A DNA stretch of 40,084 nt from Opitutus sp. GAS368. Its GTDB lineage: Bacteria > Verrucomicrobiota > Verrucomicrobiia > Opitutales > Opitutaceae. The position numbers were made by a program, and so were the translations under genes. Under the pieces are notes generated by a model. The model was not told the origin of the DNA. It did no database searches and saw only the letters and a program-made list of their open reading frames with translations. Location of the stretch: positions 1 to 40,084 of the forward strand of contig CAMBVX010000017.1 of assembly GCA_945871085.1 (NCBI GenBank), written 5' to 3'. Shown one piece after another: positions 22,798-31,800 of this stretch. How positions within the stretch are numbered: the stretch's first letter is position 1; each line of letters starts with the position of its first letter.

Positions 22798-24429
22798 ATG
22801 AAATTATCCCTCGCCCTGTTCGCTGGCCTCTTTGTCGTACCGGTGGTTTCCGCAGCCCCGCCCAACATTATTGTCATCCTCGCCGACGATCTCGGTTACT
22901 CGGATCTCGGCTGTTATGGCGGCGAGATTGCGACGCCGAATCTCGATGCGCTCGCGGCGGGCGGGTTGCGGTTCACGCAGGCTTACAACACGGCGCGGTG
23001 CTGGCCGTCGCGCGCGGCGGTGATGACCGGCTACTACGCGCAGCAAGTGCGGCGCGACGTCGTGCCGGGGATTGCGAGCGGCGGCGGGAATCGTGGCATC
23101 CGTCCGGTGTGGGCGCCGCTGCTGACCGAGTTTTTGCGCACGGCGGGTTACCGGAATTATCACGCGGGGAAGTGGCACATCGACGGTCGCCCGTTGGGTA
23201 ATGCCTTTGACCACAGTTTCGAAATCGGCGGCGGCCAGAGCAATTTTTTCAAAGCGCCCGGCAATACCGACGACGGCGTGCCGAACGTGCAGACCCCCGA
23301 CTACTACGTCACGACCGCCACGGCCGACTACTCCGTGAAATATCTGCGGGAGCACGCGGCGAAGTTCGGTGCGCAGCCATTTTTCCACTACCTGTGTTTC
23401 ACCGCACCGCATTTTCCCCTGCACGCGCCGGCGGCCGACATCGCGAAATATCGCGACACCTACGGCAAAGGTTGGAACGTGATCGCCGAGGCGCGTTACG
23501 CGCGGCAGAAAAAAATCGGCCTCGTCACGCACGCGCTCCCCGCGATGGAGCGTGAGGTTGGGCCGCCGTATGCGTTTCCTGATGACGTCGTGAAACTCGG
23601 ACCCGACGAGGTGAATCGCCCGGTGCCGTGGAGCGAGCTGACGGGTGCGCAGCAAGTGTTTCAGGCGGCCAAGATGGCGATCCACGCCGCGATGGTTGAT
23701 CGCATGGACCAAGAAATTGGCCGCGTGGTTGCGCAGCTCAAAGTGATGGGCGCCTATGAAAATACGCTGATTCTGTTCGCCTCCGACAACGGCGCGAGTG
23801 CCGAGATGATGGTGCGCGGCGACGGCCACGATCCGGCGGTGCCGATGGGGTCGGCCAACTCCTTTTTGTGCATCGGGCCGGGTTGGTCGAGCGCGGCGAA
23901 CACGCCGTTTCGGCGTCACAAAACGTGGGTGCACGAGGGCGGCATTGCGACGCCGCTGATCGCGCACTGGCCCGCCGGCATCGCCGCGCGCGGGGAGTTG
24001 CGCCGCAGCCCGACCCACCTGATCGATTTCATGCCCACGGTGGTGGAGCTCGCCGGTGCGAAAATCCCGACCGAGATCAAAGGCTTTCCCGTGCCGCCGT
24101 CCCCGGGGCGGAGTTTTGCGGCAGCGCTTAAGCAGGACGTCCCCGTCGCCCATGATTTTCTTTGGTGGGAACACGAGGGAAACCGCGCGATTCGCGCCGG
24201 TGACTGGAAACTCGTGACGGTCAAGCAGGGCGAATGGGAGCTCTACAACCTCGCGCGCGATCGCGGCGAGTCGGAAAATCTCGCGGCGAAAAATCCCGCC
24301 AAAGTGCGCGAATTGGCAGCGCTCTGGACCGAGCACCTCGGAGCGACGGTGCAGCTCGCGCTGTCGGCGCCCGCCCAGGAAATGCCGTCGCCCGCGGTGA
24401 AAAAAGCGAAACGTGCGAAGCCGGAGTAA
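22798..24429 (+). CDS. Exported Cys-type sulfatase (arylsulfatase family)
   Basis: The 543-residue product has a signal peptide (ALFAGLFVVPVVSAAP). The sulfatase signature is clear: metal-binding NIIVILADDLGYSDLGCYG near 25-41, and the formylglycine motif CWPSR at Cys68 (Cys-type CxPSR, activated by a formylglycine-generating enzyme). AGKWHI lies near residue 122, and FASDNGA carries further metal ligands. The C-terminal KKAKRAKPE tail is basic. Such enzymes remove sulfate esters from polysaccharides such as algal or host glycans, or from aryl esters; the substrate is not evident. No sulfatase-maturing gene or glycan-degrading neighbours are present. The start ATG has no Shine-Dalgarno sequence. 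Confidence 0.92.
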   Translation: MKLSLALFAGLFVVPVVSAAPPNIIVILADDLGYSDLGCYGGEIATPNLDALAAGGLRFTQAYNTARCWPSRAAVMTGYYAQQVRRDVVPGIASGGGNRGIRPVWAPLLTEFLRTAGYRNYHAGKWHIDGRPLGNAFDHSFEIGGGQSNFFKAPGNTDDGVPNVQTPDYYVTTATADYSVKYLREHAAKFGAQPFFHYLCFTAPHFPLHAPAADIAKYRDTYGKGWNVIAEARYARQKKIGLVTHALPAMEREVGPPYAFPDDVVKLGPDEVNRPVPWSELTGAQQVFQAAKMAIHAAMVDRMDQEIGRVVAQLKVMGAYENTLILFASDNGASAEMMVRGDGHDPAVPMGSANSFLCIGPGWSSAANTPFRRHKTWVHEGGIATPLIAHWPAGIAARGELRRSPTHLIDFMPTVVELAGAKIPTEIKGFPVPPSPGRSFAAALKQDVPVAHDFLWWEHEGNRAIRAGDWKLVTVKQGEWELYNLARDRGESENLAAKNPAKVRELAALWTEHLGATVQLALSAPAQEMPSPAVKKAKRAKPE

Positions 24430-25184
24430 GCCGCGAGTGTTCGCCGAGAAATACCCGCAGGGATCTCGTCCTCGCGGGTCGGGAAACGCGCAACGGGGTC
24501 GTGTGTTTTAATCGGCCGTCGGGTGGATTCGGCGCAGGCGTGTCCGTCGATCAACAGGGGCCCGGCAGTTGAGCCGCCAATCCGCGCTAGTGCTCGCTCA
24601 TCCAAAACACGCGCGACGGGTTCGCGCTTGGTCGATCTGGCGAACCACGCACGCACTCCCCGGCTCGTGCTTTCAGAAAATCGGCGCAGATTCGCGGTTC
24701 CACGCTCAGGGGCGCTTTATGAGATGCAGTCGGAACACGTGAGTGCGGTCAAAACACGCCAAGCCTTGACTATTACAAACGCAAAGCCGTTCCAGCAGGG
24801 ATTCCGCCGAACCGGGTTGGGGGTGGCGGTTAATGAAAAGCGCTGATGATCGGCCGCAGAGGTTGAGCGCGTAGGATGCGGGGGGGCGGTTAGCTGGTTG
24901 CTGGCGCACGCAACCGTCGCCGCCCGAGTGCGGCATCGCCGCGTAGCGTGGATTTGAGCCGGCGGAAACCCGTAGCGGTCGCTGCGAGCGCCTAGCGGTT
25001 TTGGCGCGGGTGACTCGGCCCCGACGTTCGGCCGTTGCGCGCCCGGCAAGATCTGCCGGTGCCGGCGCCACGCCGGTCGGAAAAGTTTTCCGCAAGATTT
25101 TGAAAAAGTTTAGTCGGTTTCAAAACAATGACTTAAGCGCGCAGTGGGCGCGGCGGCACACGGTTGGCTTAAGGGATTCCGACC
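24430..25184. other. Non-coding stretch before the flagellar cluster
   Basis: About 750 bases without a supportable gene. Frames in it are short, mutually overlapping and lack family resemblance. It contains an imperfect hairpin near 24972-24996 (GGTCGCT-GCG-AGCGCC) and, close to flgF, the TTTTGAAA/TTTCAAAA inverted repeat. The flagellar promoter should lie here, but I found no clear sigma-54 or sigma-28 element. Confidence 0.5.
25098..25125. promoter_or_regulatory. Inverted repeat upstream of flgF, possible operator
   Basis: TTTTGAAA (25098-25105) and TTTCAAAA (25118-25125) are a perfect 8-base inverted repeat with a 12-base spacer. The half-site centres are therefore 20 bases apart, about two helical turns. 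It sits 60 bases before the flgF start in an AT-rich island within GC-rich DNA. Protein binding is inferred; the same bases also offer a TTGAAA -35-like box. Confidence 0.4.
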
Positions 25185-25934
25185 ATGAATATCGGACTCT
25201 ACCAAAGTGCCTCTGCTCTCTCCGCCTTGGAGCGTTGGCAGGACACGGTGTCCCAGAACATCACGTCGAGCCAGACTTCAGGTTATCGGAAGCGCACCAT
25301 CAATTTTTCCGCCGTGGCCGCCGGTGAGTTGCAGGCCGACCCCAAGGGCCGCATCGGCCACGGGGGCAGTATGCCGATGCTTTTTCCAAAAGTTGAGGGC
25401 GGCATCAATTTTACCCCCGGAGAGACGCAGCCCACGCGGCGCGACCTCGATGCCTCCATTCAAGGCGATGGTTTCTTTGAGATTCAACGTCCGGACGGTT
25501 CCAAAGTTTACACCCGCAGCGGCGAGTTTCGTATGCGGCCGGACCGCACCCTCGTCACGTCCAGTGGCGATGAAGTCATGAACAGCACCGGCTCGTCGAT
25601 TCTCCTCCTGCCGGGCGGCGGCAAGGTCGGCATCAATCAGGATGGCACGATTGTCCAGGGCTCTAGCGCGCTCGGGAAATTTTCCATTCAGAAATTTTCC
25701 GATAACTCCCGGCTCATTCCCATCGCCGGGGGGTTCTTCACCGCCCCGCCGGAAATGAAACCCGAACGCGTGGATGCCCCCGATCTCCTCCAGGGTTATC
25801 TGGAAGGCAGCAACGTCGCGCCGCTGCGCGAAATGGTCGACTTGGTCCTCATTTCCCGCGCCTACGAAGCCAACCAGAAGATCATCACCACGATCGATGA
25901 TCAGATGAACAAGGCGCTCCAAGCCCTCGGTTGA
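25185..25934 (+). CDS. flgF: Flagellar rod protein FlgF (proximal-rod type)
   Basis: This 249-residue protein belongs to the flagellar hook-basal body rod family. The N-terminal rod helix (SASALSALERWQDTVSQNI, then SQTSGYRKRTINF) and the C-terminal helix (REMVDLVLISRAYEANQKII) are diagnostic. The central LDASIQGDGFFEIQRPDGSKVYTRSGEF is shared by FlgF, FlgG and FlgE. I call FlgF because the next gene is a canonical FlgG and this one is shorter and more divergent (NITSSQTSGYR instead of NLANVNTPGFK). It opens the flagellar cluster. A weak AAGGGA precedes the ATG. Confidence 0.85.
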   Translation: MNIGLYQSASALSALERWQDTVSQNITSSQTSGYRKRTINFSAVAAGELQADPKGRIGHGGSMPMLFPKVEGGINFTPGETQPTRRDLDASIQGDGFFEIQRPDGSKVYTRSGEFRMRPDRTLVTSSGDEVMNSTGSSILLLPGGGKVGINQDGTIVQGSSALGKFSIQKFSDNSRLIPIAGGFFTAPPEMKPERVDAPDLLQGYLEGSNVAPLREMVDLVLISRAYEANQKIITTIDDQMNKALQALG

Positions 25935-26085
25935 ACCCGAATCCACCCATGAATTCCCCAGAGAGACAACCGCTAGAATCACGACTGCATGGCCGAGCGC
26001 GCGATGGGGGCGCGCCGGCCTCTTTTGTCGCTCCTCGCTGCGTCTCCGCGTTCACCGCGATCCTCGTTCGACTCCCCCTCGCCAC

Positions 26086-26871
26086 ATGAACCTTTCACTT
26101 TACTCCGCCGCCACCGGGATGGAGGCCCAACAGCTGAATCTGAATACGATCGCGAACAATCTCGCGAACGTGAACACGCCCGGTTTCAAGCGGAGCAAGA
26201 TTGAGTTTCAGGATCTTCTTTATCAGAAGCCCGCGCGCGCCTCCGGCACCGACTCGGGCGGCGGCAATCTTGTCCCCACCGGCGTTGAAGTCGGCAACGG
26301 CGCGCGCGTCGCCGCGACTTCAAAAGTGTTTACGCAGGGCCAACTCCACCAGACCGGCGAAAAACTCGACGTCGCCATCCAAGGCGATGGTTTCTTCGAG
26401 GTGCAGCGGCCCGATGGCACGATTGGTTTCACGCGCGACGGCTCCTTCAAACTTAACGCTCAGGGCCAGGTCGTCACCGTCGACGGTCTTCCGCTGCGCA
26501 GCGGCTTTCAGCCCATCCCGCCCGGGGCCAGTTCGGTGGCCGTCGCGGAAAACGGGCAGGTGACAGTGCAGAGCTCAAACGGGTCACAGACGTTTCGCCT
26601 TACGCTCGCCCGCTTCGCCAACCCCGCCGGCCTCCGCAGTCTCGGCGGAAACCTTTACGAAGAAACCGCCGCCAGCGGCACCCCCGAACTTGGCCAGCCC
26701 GGCGAACAGGGTTTCGGCAGCACTATCCAAGGCTATATCGAGTCCTCCAACGTCAACATCGTCGAGGAGATGGTGAACCTCATTGTCGCCCAACGCGCCT
26801 ACGAGATTAACAGCAAGTCCATCCAGACCTCGGACGAAATGCTCCAGAACGTCGCCGCGATGAAACGTTGA
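26086..26871 (+). CDS. flgG: Flagellar distal rod protein FlgG
   Basis: The 261-residue product is the distal rod subunit, exported by the flagellar type III system. The N-terminus LYSAATGMEAQQLNLNTIAN is followed by NLANVNTPGFKRSKIEFQDL, the family hallmark. QGDGFFEVQRPDGTIGFTRDGSF marks the middle, and the C-terminal helix ends VEEMVNLIVAQRAYEINSKS with IQTSDEMLQ. Length and motifs fit FlgG closely. The 151 bases between flgF and flgG contain no gene. No Shine-Dalgarno sequence precedes the ATG (leader CCCCCTCGCCAC). Confidence 0.95.
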   Translation: MNLSLYSAATGMEAQQLNLNTIANNLANVNTPGFKRSKIEFQDLLYQKPARASGTDSGGGNLVPTGVEVGNGARVAATSKVFTQGQLHQTGEKLDVAIQGDGFFEVQRPDGTIGFTRDGSFKLNAQGQVVTVDGLPLRSGFQPIPPGASSVAVAENGQVTVQSSNGSQTFRLTLARFANPAGLRSLGGNLYEETAASGTPELGQPGEQGFGSTIQGYIESSNVNIVEEMVNLIVAQRAYEINSKSIQTSDEMLQNVAAMKR

Positions 26872-26876
26872 TCACG

Positions 26877-27605
26877 ATGCGTACGCTGCAAAAAATTCTC
26901 CGCTTGGTCCTTGCCGTGCTCGTGCTCGGCGCCGGTGCGGTCTGCGCCGCCGAAGCCTCTGCCTCGACTGCGCTCACTGCGGACAAACTCGTCGCCGCGG
27001 TTGGGCGCGAGCTCACCGCTCACTTTAATCTGGAGGGCGATCTGCAGCTCGAACTCCTGCGTCCGTGGACCCCGCCGAGCCGCGCCGCCGCCGCGTGGAC
27101 CGTCACCGTCGTTGAGTTTCCGTCCGCTGCTTCGTCGGCGCTGCTCGTCCGCGTTCGGTTGTTCGCCGATGGCCAGCCCGTCGCCGCCCCCTCCGATGGC
27201 GCACTCGTGCTCCGCGCTGCGCTGTGGCGCGATGCGTGGGCGGCGCGTCTGCCGCTCACCCTCGGTGGTGCGTTCGATCCCGTCGCCCTCGAGGCTCGCC
27301 GCGTTGATCTCTTCCGCGAACGTGACGTGCTGCCCGCCGCCGTCGGAGACCGCACTTTTATCTTCACCCGCTCCGTCCCGGCCGGTCGCCTGCTCACGTG
27401 GCGTGACATCGCGCGCCGGCCGCTCGTGCGCAAGGGCGATTTTGTCGAAGTCTCGGCCTCCTCTGGTCTCCTCCTCGTCACGATGAAAGCGCAGGCCATG
27501 GAAAATGGTGCGCAGGGCGACACCGTGACCGTCCGCAACCCCGTGTCGCAGAAAAATTTCTCCGCTGTCGTCACCGATGAAAACCGTGTCCAAGTCCGTT
27601 TTTAA
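26877..27605 (+). CDS. flgA: Flagellar P-ring assembly chaperone FlgA
   Basis: The 242-residue exported protein is the periplasmic chaperone for FlgI. The signal peptide is ILRLVLAVLVLGAGAVCAAE. The C-terminal SAF-like domain reads FTRSVPAGRLLTWRDIARRP, then VRKGDFVEV and the closing GDTVTVRNPVSQKNFSAVV, which is the FlgA hallmark. The N-terminal half is divergent, as is common. The start is ATG 26877, 5 bases after the flgG stop; a TTG at 26868 is less likely. The end overlaps flgH by 29 bases. Confidence 0.9.
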   Translation: MRTLQKILRLVLAVLVLGAGAVCAAEASASTALTADKLVAAVGRELTAHFNLEGDLQLELLRPWTPPSRAAAAWTVTVVEFPSAASSALLVRVRLFADGQPVAAPSDGALVLRAALWRDAWAARLPLTLGGAFDPVALEARRVDLFRERDVLPAAVGDRTFIFTRSVPAGRLLTWRDIARRPLVRKGDFVEVSASSGLLLVTMKAQAMENGAQGDTVTVRNPVSQKNFSAVVTDENRVQVRF

Positions 27606-28221
27606 TGCTCGCGGCGGTCGCCGCATCAGGGGTGTCCTCGTGGCGCTGCTCGGCGTGGCGGCGGCGCGTGCCGATTCGCTCTGGCCCGCCACCGGCACAA
27701 GTTCACCGCGCAGTATGTTTGCCGACCGCAAGGCGGCTGCCACCGGCGATATCGTGACGATCGTCGTCGCCGAATCCGCCATCGCCTCGAGTTCGCAAAG
27801 CAAGAAGGCCACCCGCGAGTCCAGCCTCGACGACACGATCAAAAAATTTCTCTATAGCGGACTGGGGGCTAACAAGGGCGAGCTCCCGAATATGGCTTGG
27901 TCCGGGAAATCCTCGTTTTCGGGCGGTGGCGATGTGAGTAATTCGCAGACCCTCGCCGCCCGTGCCGCCGTCCTCGTCACTGATGTCTTACCCAACGGCA
28001 ATCTCGTGATCCAAGGCGTGCGCGTCGTGACGTTCTCCGGCGAAACCCAATACGTCGTCCTCCACGGCATCGTGCGCCGCGACGACATCGCCCCCGACAA
28101 TAGCGTTCAGTCCACCAACATTGCCGACGCCCGGGTCGAGTTTTACGCCGAGGGCGCGCTGACCGACGCGCAAAAACGCGGCTGGCTCGCAAAAATTTTT
28201 GAAAAAGTCCGACCGCTCTAA
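27577..28221 (+). CDS. flgH: Flagellar L-ring protein FlgH without lipobox
   Basis: The 214-residue product forms the outer-membrane L ring. The family core is present: SMFADRKAAATGDIVTIVV, NSQTLAARAAVLVTDVLPNG, LVIQGVRVVTFSGETQYVVL with GIVRRDDIAPDN, and the final WLAKIFEKVRP. FlgH is usually a lipoprotein with a Cys after the signal, but here the N-terminus (VLVALLGVAAARADSLWP) has no Cys and looks like a signal peptidase I substrate. No other ATG restores a lipobox. The ATG lies 29 bases inside flgA, so translation of the two is probably coupled. Confidence 0.93.
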   Translation: MKTVSKSVFNARGGRRIRGVLVALLGVAAARADSLWPATGTSSPRSMFADRKAAATGDIVTIVVAESAIASSSQSKKATRESSLDDTIKKFLYSGLGANKGELPNMAWSGKSSFSGGGDVSNSQTLAARAAVLVTDVLPNGNLVIQGVRVVTFSGETQYVVLHGIVRRDDIAPDNSVQSTNIADARVEFYAEGALTDAQKRGWLAKIFEKVRPL

Positions 28222-28268
28222 ACTCCCCGGGCTTTCGCCAGTAGGATTTGGAACGGATTCCACCGAAC

Positions 28269-29408
28269 ATGATGTTCACCCTGATCAGTCAAACTTCCCT
28301 TCGCCGCTCGCTCGGTCGCGCGTTGCTGACTTTCGTCCTCTGGCACGGGGCCGGGAGTTTTGCCCACGCTTCCCGCGTGAAGGATCTCTCCCTCGTCGAG
28401 GGCGGGCGGGATAACCAACTCGTCGGCTACGGCATCGTCGTCGGGCTCGCGGGCGATGGCGACAGCAGCTCCGCCTCCACGCTGCGCTCCATCGCCAACA
28501 TTCTCCAGCGCTACGGCCTCACGGTCAGCGCCACCGACATCAAGGCCAAGAACGTCGCCGCCGTCATGCTCACGACCGAGATCGGTGCGTTTCTCAAGCC
28601 CGGCGCCAAGATCGACGTCAACGTCGCCTCGATGGGTGATGCCAAATCGTTGCAGGGTGCGGTGCTCCTCCAAACCCCGCTGCTCGGTGCCGACGGTCGC
28701 GTCTACGCCGTCGCGCAAGGCCCGGTCGCCATCGGTGGTTTCTCCGGTGGCGCGGGTGGCGCCGGTGGCTCCACGGTGCAAAAAAACCATCCGACGGTCG
28801 GCAGCATTTCCAGTGGTGCCATCGTGGAGCGCGAAATCCCCGCCGTGTTTGTGCGCGATAACACCGTTCGGCTCCTCCTCCACAATCCCGATTTCACGTC
28901 CGCTTCGCGCATGGCCGACGCGATCAATGCGCAATGGCCGGCAGTCGCGACGCCGGTGGACGCCGCGACCGTCAGTGTCCTGCTCCCGCCGAACTATCGC
29001 GGTCGCGACGTCGCCTTTATTGCGGATCTCGGCCAGATCGAGAGCACGGCCGACACCCTGGCCCGCATCGTGATCAACGAGCGCACGGGCACCATCGTCG
29101 CCACCTCGACCGTGCGTCTCTCCCAAGTGGCCATCGCGCACGGCTCGCTCACCATCACCGTCACCAACCAACAGGGCGTCAGCCAGCCCAACGCGTTCAA
29201 TAACTCCGGTCAGACCGCGACGACGCAGAGCACCCAAACCGCCGTCAACGAGGGCAAAGGTGGCTTTAGCGTCTTGAACGAACCGCCCACGATTGAGCGC
29301 CTCGCCGCCGCCCTCAACGCCCTCGGCGTTTCCACGCGCGAGATGATGGCCATTTTCCAAACCCTGAAGCGCAGCGGAGCGCTCCAGGCCGAACTCGTGA
29401 TCAACTAA
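28269..29408 (+). CDS. flgI: Flagellar P-ring protein FlgI
   Basis: The 379-residue product is the P-ring subunit in the peptidoglycan layer. After the signal peptide it begins SRVKDLSLVEGGRDNQLVGY with GIVVGLAGDGDS, and contains RSIANILQRYGLTV, KNVAAVMLTTEIGAF, NERTGTIVATSTVRLSQVAI and a C-terminal LNALGVSTREMMAIFQTLKR with SGALQAELVIN. All are FlgI signatures and the length is normal. ATG 28269 is used; ATG 28272 is adjacent, and a TTG at 28248 would extend the frame. FlgA chaperones this protein. Confidence 0.96.
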   Translation: MMFTLISQTSLRRSLGRALLTFVLWHGAGSFAHASRVKDLSLVEGGRDNQLVGYGIVVGLAGDGDSSSASTLRSIANILQRYGLTVSATDIKAKNVAAVMLTTEIGAFLKPGAKIDVNVASMGDAKSLQGAVLLQTPLLGADGRVYAVAQGPVAIGGFSGGAGGAGGSTVQKNHPTVGSISSGAIVEREIPAVFVRDNTVRLLLHNPDFTSASRMADAINAQWPAVATPVDAATVSVLLPPNYRGRDVAFIADLGQIESTADTLARIVINERTGTIVATSTVRLSQVAIAHGSLTITVTNQQGVSQPNAFNNSGQTATTQSTQTAVNEGKGGFSVLNEPPTIERLAAALNALGVSTREMMAIFQTLKRSGALQAELVIN

Positions 29409-29412
29409 TTCC

Positions 29413-29814
29413 ATGAACGTCGCCGCTATCACCAATCCTTCGTCGCTGGCGTCGGTCGCCAAACTCGCGGAACTCTCCGGTGGACGCGGAGCGGATGGGG
29501 CCCGCAAGCCGATCACGAGCGCCGCCCTGCGCTCGGCCGATCCCGCCGAACAACGTGCGGCCGTCGCTTCCCAGTTCGAGGCCATCATCGTCCGCCAGCT
29601 CCTCGGCAAGACGATGTCGTCCATGCTCGGCTCCGAAAAATCCGGCCCCGCCGCCAACGTCTACGGTGATATGCTCACCGACGCGTTCGCCCAACAACTC
29701 ACGGCCGGTTCCGGTTTCGGGCTCGGCCGCATGCTCGAGAAACAACTCACGCCGCGCGGCAAAGTCCTTTCGCCGCCCGCGCCACCACCCGACGTTTCCG
29801 CCGCGCAGCCATGA
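29413..29814 (+). CDS. flgJ: Rod-binding protein, FlgJ N-terminal type
   Basis: The 133-residue product carries only the rod-binding domain of FlgJ: ASQFEAIIVRQLLGKTM followed by VYGDMLTDAFAQQLTAGSGFGLG. The C-terminal muramidase domain of the enterobacterial protein is absent, as in many bacteria where another hydrolase clears peptidoglycan for the rod. It caps the rod during assembly. A Pro-rich tail (PPAPPPDVSAAQP) ends the protein. The gene starts 4 bases after flgI and its stop overlaps the flgN start (ATGA). Confidence 0.88.
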   Translation: MNVAAITNPSSLASVAKLAELSGGRGADGARKPITSAALRSADPAEQRAAVASQFEAIIVRQLLGKTMSSMLGSEKSGPAANVYGDMLTDAFAQQLTAGSGFGLGRMLEKQLTPRGKVLSPPAPPPDVSAAQP

Positions 29815-30314
29815 CCACGACGATCCATTGGGAATATCTTGCGGAATGTCTCCGCGGCGAACTGGCGGATTACGGCGGCCTGCTCCATCTTTTCGAGACC
29901 CAGCAGCGCGCCCTCTTCGACCGCGATGCCAGCGTCGTGCTCCACCTGGCGCATGAAATTGAAAAACACGCCCACGCCCTCGTGCAGTCTCGCACTGTCC
30001 GCGAGGAGGCCGTGGCCGCCTTCGCCGTAGAAAATGACCAACCCGCGGCGTCCTCTCTCCGCTCGCTCCTCCCGTTCATCGAGTCCGCCGCGCGCCCGCT
30101 CATCGAGGCGCTGATCAACGAAGTGAATGCGCTCCTGCACCGCGTCCGCCGCACCAGCCGCCACAACCACTCGCTGCTGACGCGTACCGTCGAGACGCAC
30201 CAGGAGACGCTGTCTCTGTTGCGTCCGAACTCCTTCACCAAAACCTATTCGCCCGGCGGCCGGGTCTCCGTCGCGACCGCGCACTCCGCCACGACGCTCC
30301 GCGCTGCGGGCTAG
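29811..30314 (+). CDS. flgN: FlgN-type export chaperone for FlgK/FlgL
   Basis: The 167-residue protein is predicted all-helical with the FlgN layout: a long N-terminal helix (YLAECLRGELADYGGLLHLF), ETQQRALFDRDASVVLHLAH and a central helix ending in EVNALLHRVRRTSRHNHSLL. It sits immediately before flgK and flgL, the substrates of this chaperone. Sequence conservation is low in this family, so position counts for much of the assignment. The last 30 residues are probably unstructured. Confidence 0.75.
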   Translation: MTTTIHWEYLAECLRGELADYGGLLHLFETQQRALFDRDASVVLHLAHEIEKHAHALVQSRTVREEAVAAFAVENDQPAASSLRSLLPFIESAARPLIEALINEVNALLHRVRRTSRHNHSLLTRTVETHQETLSLLRPNSFTKTYSPGGRVSVATAHSATTLRAAG

Positions 30315-30358
30315 CCCGGCTCTCAGCACTTAACTCTCAGCTCTAGCCTCCCCGTCCC

Positions 30359-31777
30359 ATGTCCGGCCTGTTCTCCAGTTTAAGTTCGACCGTCAAAGCG
30401 CTCAATGCGCACGGTCGCGCGCTCGAGACCGCGGGCAAGAATTTGGCCAACGTCAACAACCCGGCCTACGCGCGCCAGCGGGTCCTTTACGGTGATCGCG
30501 GCACGGTCCTCACGCCCACCGGTGCAGAGAGCCTCGGTCTCGAAGCGCTCGGCATCGAGCAGCTCCGTGACTCGCTCGTCGATCGTCAGCTCATGCGGGA
30601 GATTTCGCTGAAATCATCGTTCACGGCCGAACAGGCCGGCTACCAACGCGCGCAGGCCGGCCTCGGCCAGAGCATTAGCGCTGCCGGTGCCACGGACTCC
30701 TCTTCGGCCTCCGGCAACGGTCTCGGTGCGGCCCTCGACCGCCTCTTCACTTCGTTTCAAGGCCTCGCCGCAAGCCCGACCGATGTGGGCGCACGCCAAT
30801 CTCTGCTCCAGACGGCGGCGATTCTCACCGACCGTTTCCAACTCGCCGATACGCGGCTCGCGCAGGTGCAGACCGATCTGGATGCACAGATCACGAGCGA
30901 CGTGAGCAGCGCCAACACGTTGCTCTCGACCATTGCCAGTCTCAACAGCCAGATCGGTCGCTTCGAAGTCAACGCCCCCGGTTCGGCCGTCGACCTCCGC
31001 GATCAGCGTCAGGCCAAACTGGAAGAACTGGCGGCTAAAATCCCCGTCGAGCTACACGATGTCGCCGGTGGGCAAGTCCAAGTCGTCGCCAAAGACGGCG
31101 CGGGTGCCGATGTCATTTTGGTCGACTTGGCCACGGTGCAAGGCCCGGTCGCTTTCGACGGCACCCAGCTCCTCGCGGGCACTCCCGCCACTCCGCTGGC
31201 ACTAGCTGCCGGTGCCATCAAAGGTTCGCTCACGGCGCGCGACGGCGCGGTGCAGGCGCTCCGGAGTAACCTCGACCTGCTCGCCCGTCAGCTCGTCACG
31301 TCCCTCAACGCCGCCTACAATCCCACGGGTGCGACCGGTGATTTTTTCCGCGCCACCGGAGTGACCGCCGGCACCATTCGGCTCGAGGCGGCCGTGACCA
31401 CCGTCAGTCTCAAGGCGAGCGATGGCGGCGCGGCGGGCGACAACACGATCGCCCTTGCCATCGCGCAACTCGCCACCCGCCCGTTTTCCACCGCGGGCGC
31501 GCCGCCCGATGTCATCGACGGCACGCTCGGGAGTTTTTACAGCAACGCGGTCAGCGACCTCGGTCAGGCCCTCGCTGGCGCGAACGCTCGCGTGGATGAT
31601 CAGGACAATATCGAGCGCCTCGTCCGTTCTCAGCGCGATTCGATCAGCGGAGTTTCACTCGATGAGGAGATGGCCGACCTCTTGAAATACCAACGCGCCT
31701 TCCAAGCATCCTCTCGTGTGTTCGGCGTCGTGGACGAACTCCTCGACCTCGTCGTCAACCGTCTCGGTCGCGGCTGA
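30359..31777 (+). CDS. flgK: Hook-filament junction protein FlgK (HAP1)
   Basis: The 472-residue product links hook and filament. The N-terminus LFSSLSSTVKALNAHGRALE followed by TAGKNLANVNNPAYARQRV and the C-terminal DNIERLVRSQRDSISGVSLD followed by EEMADLLKYQRAFQASSRVF are the terminal helices of FlgK. The internal stretch INSQIG-type (ASLNSQIGRFEV), then DLRDQRQAKLEELA, is also diagnostic. The variable middle is short compared with enterobacterial FlgK. It is followed directly by flgL. Confidence 0.94.
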   Translation: MSGLFSSLSSTVKALNAHGRALETAGKNLANVNNPAYARQRVLYGDRGTVLTPTGAESLGLEALGIEQLRDSLVDRQLMREISLKSSFTAEQAGYQRAQAGLGQSISAAGATDSSSASGNGLGAALDRLFTSFQGLAASPTDVGARQSLLQTAAILTDRFQLADTRLAQVQTDLDAQITSDVSSANTLLSTIASLNSQIGRFEVNAPGSAVDLRDQRQAKLEELAAKIPVELHDVAGGQVQVVAKDGAGADVILVDLATVQGPVAFDGTQLLAGTPATPLALAAGAIKGSLTARDGAVQALRSNLDLLARQLVTSLNAAYNPTGATGDFFRATGVTAGTIRLEAAVTTVSLKASDGGAAGDNTIALAIAQLATRPFSTAGAPPDVIDGTLGSFYSNAVSDLGQALAGANARVDDQDNIERLVRSQRDSISGVSLDEEMADLLKYQRAFQASSRVFGVVDELLDLVVNRLGRG

Positions 31778-31800
31778 TGCCGGCCCGCCGCTTTTCTCCC

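Noticed and set aside
22804-24336. 510-residue minus-strand frame
   Set aside because: It is antisense to the sulfatase, whose catalytic motifs are intact on the plus strand.
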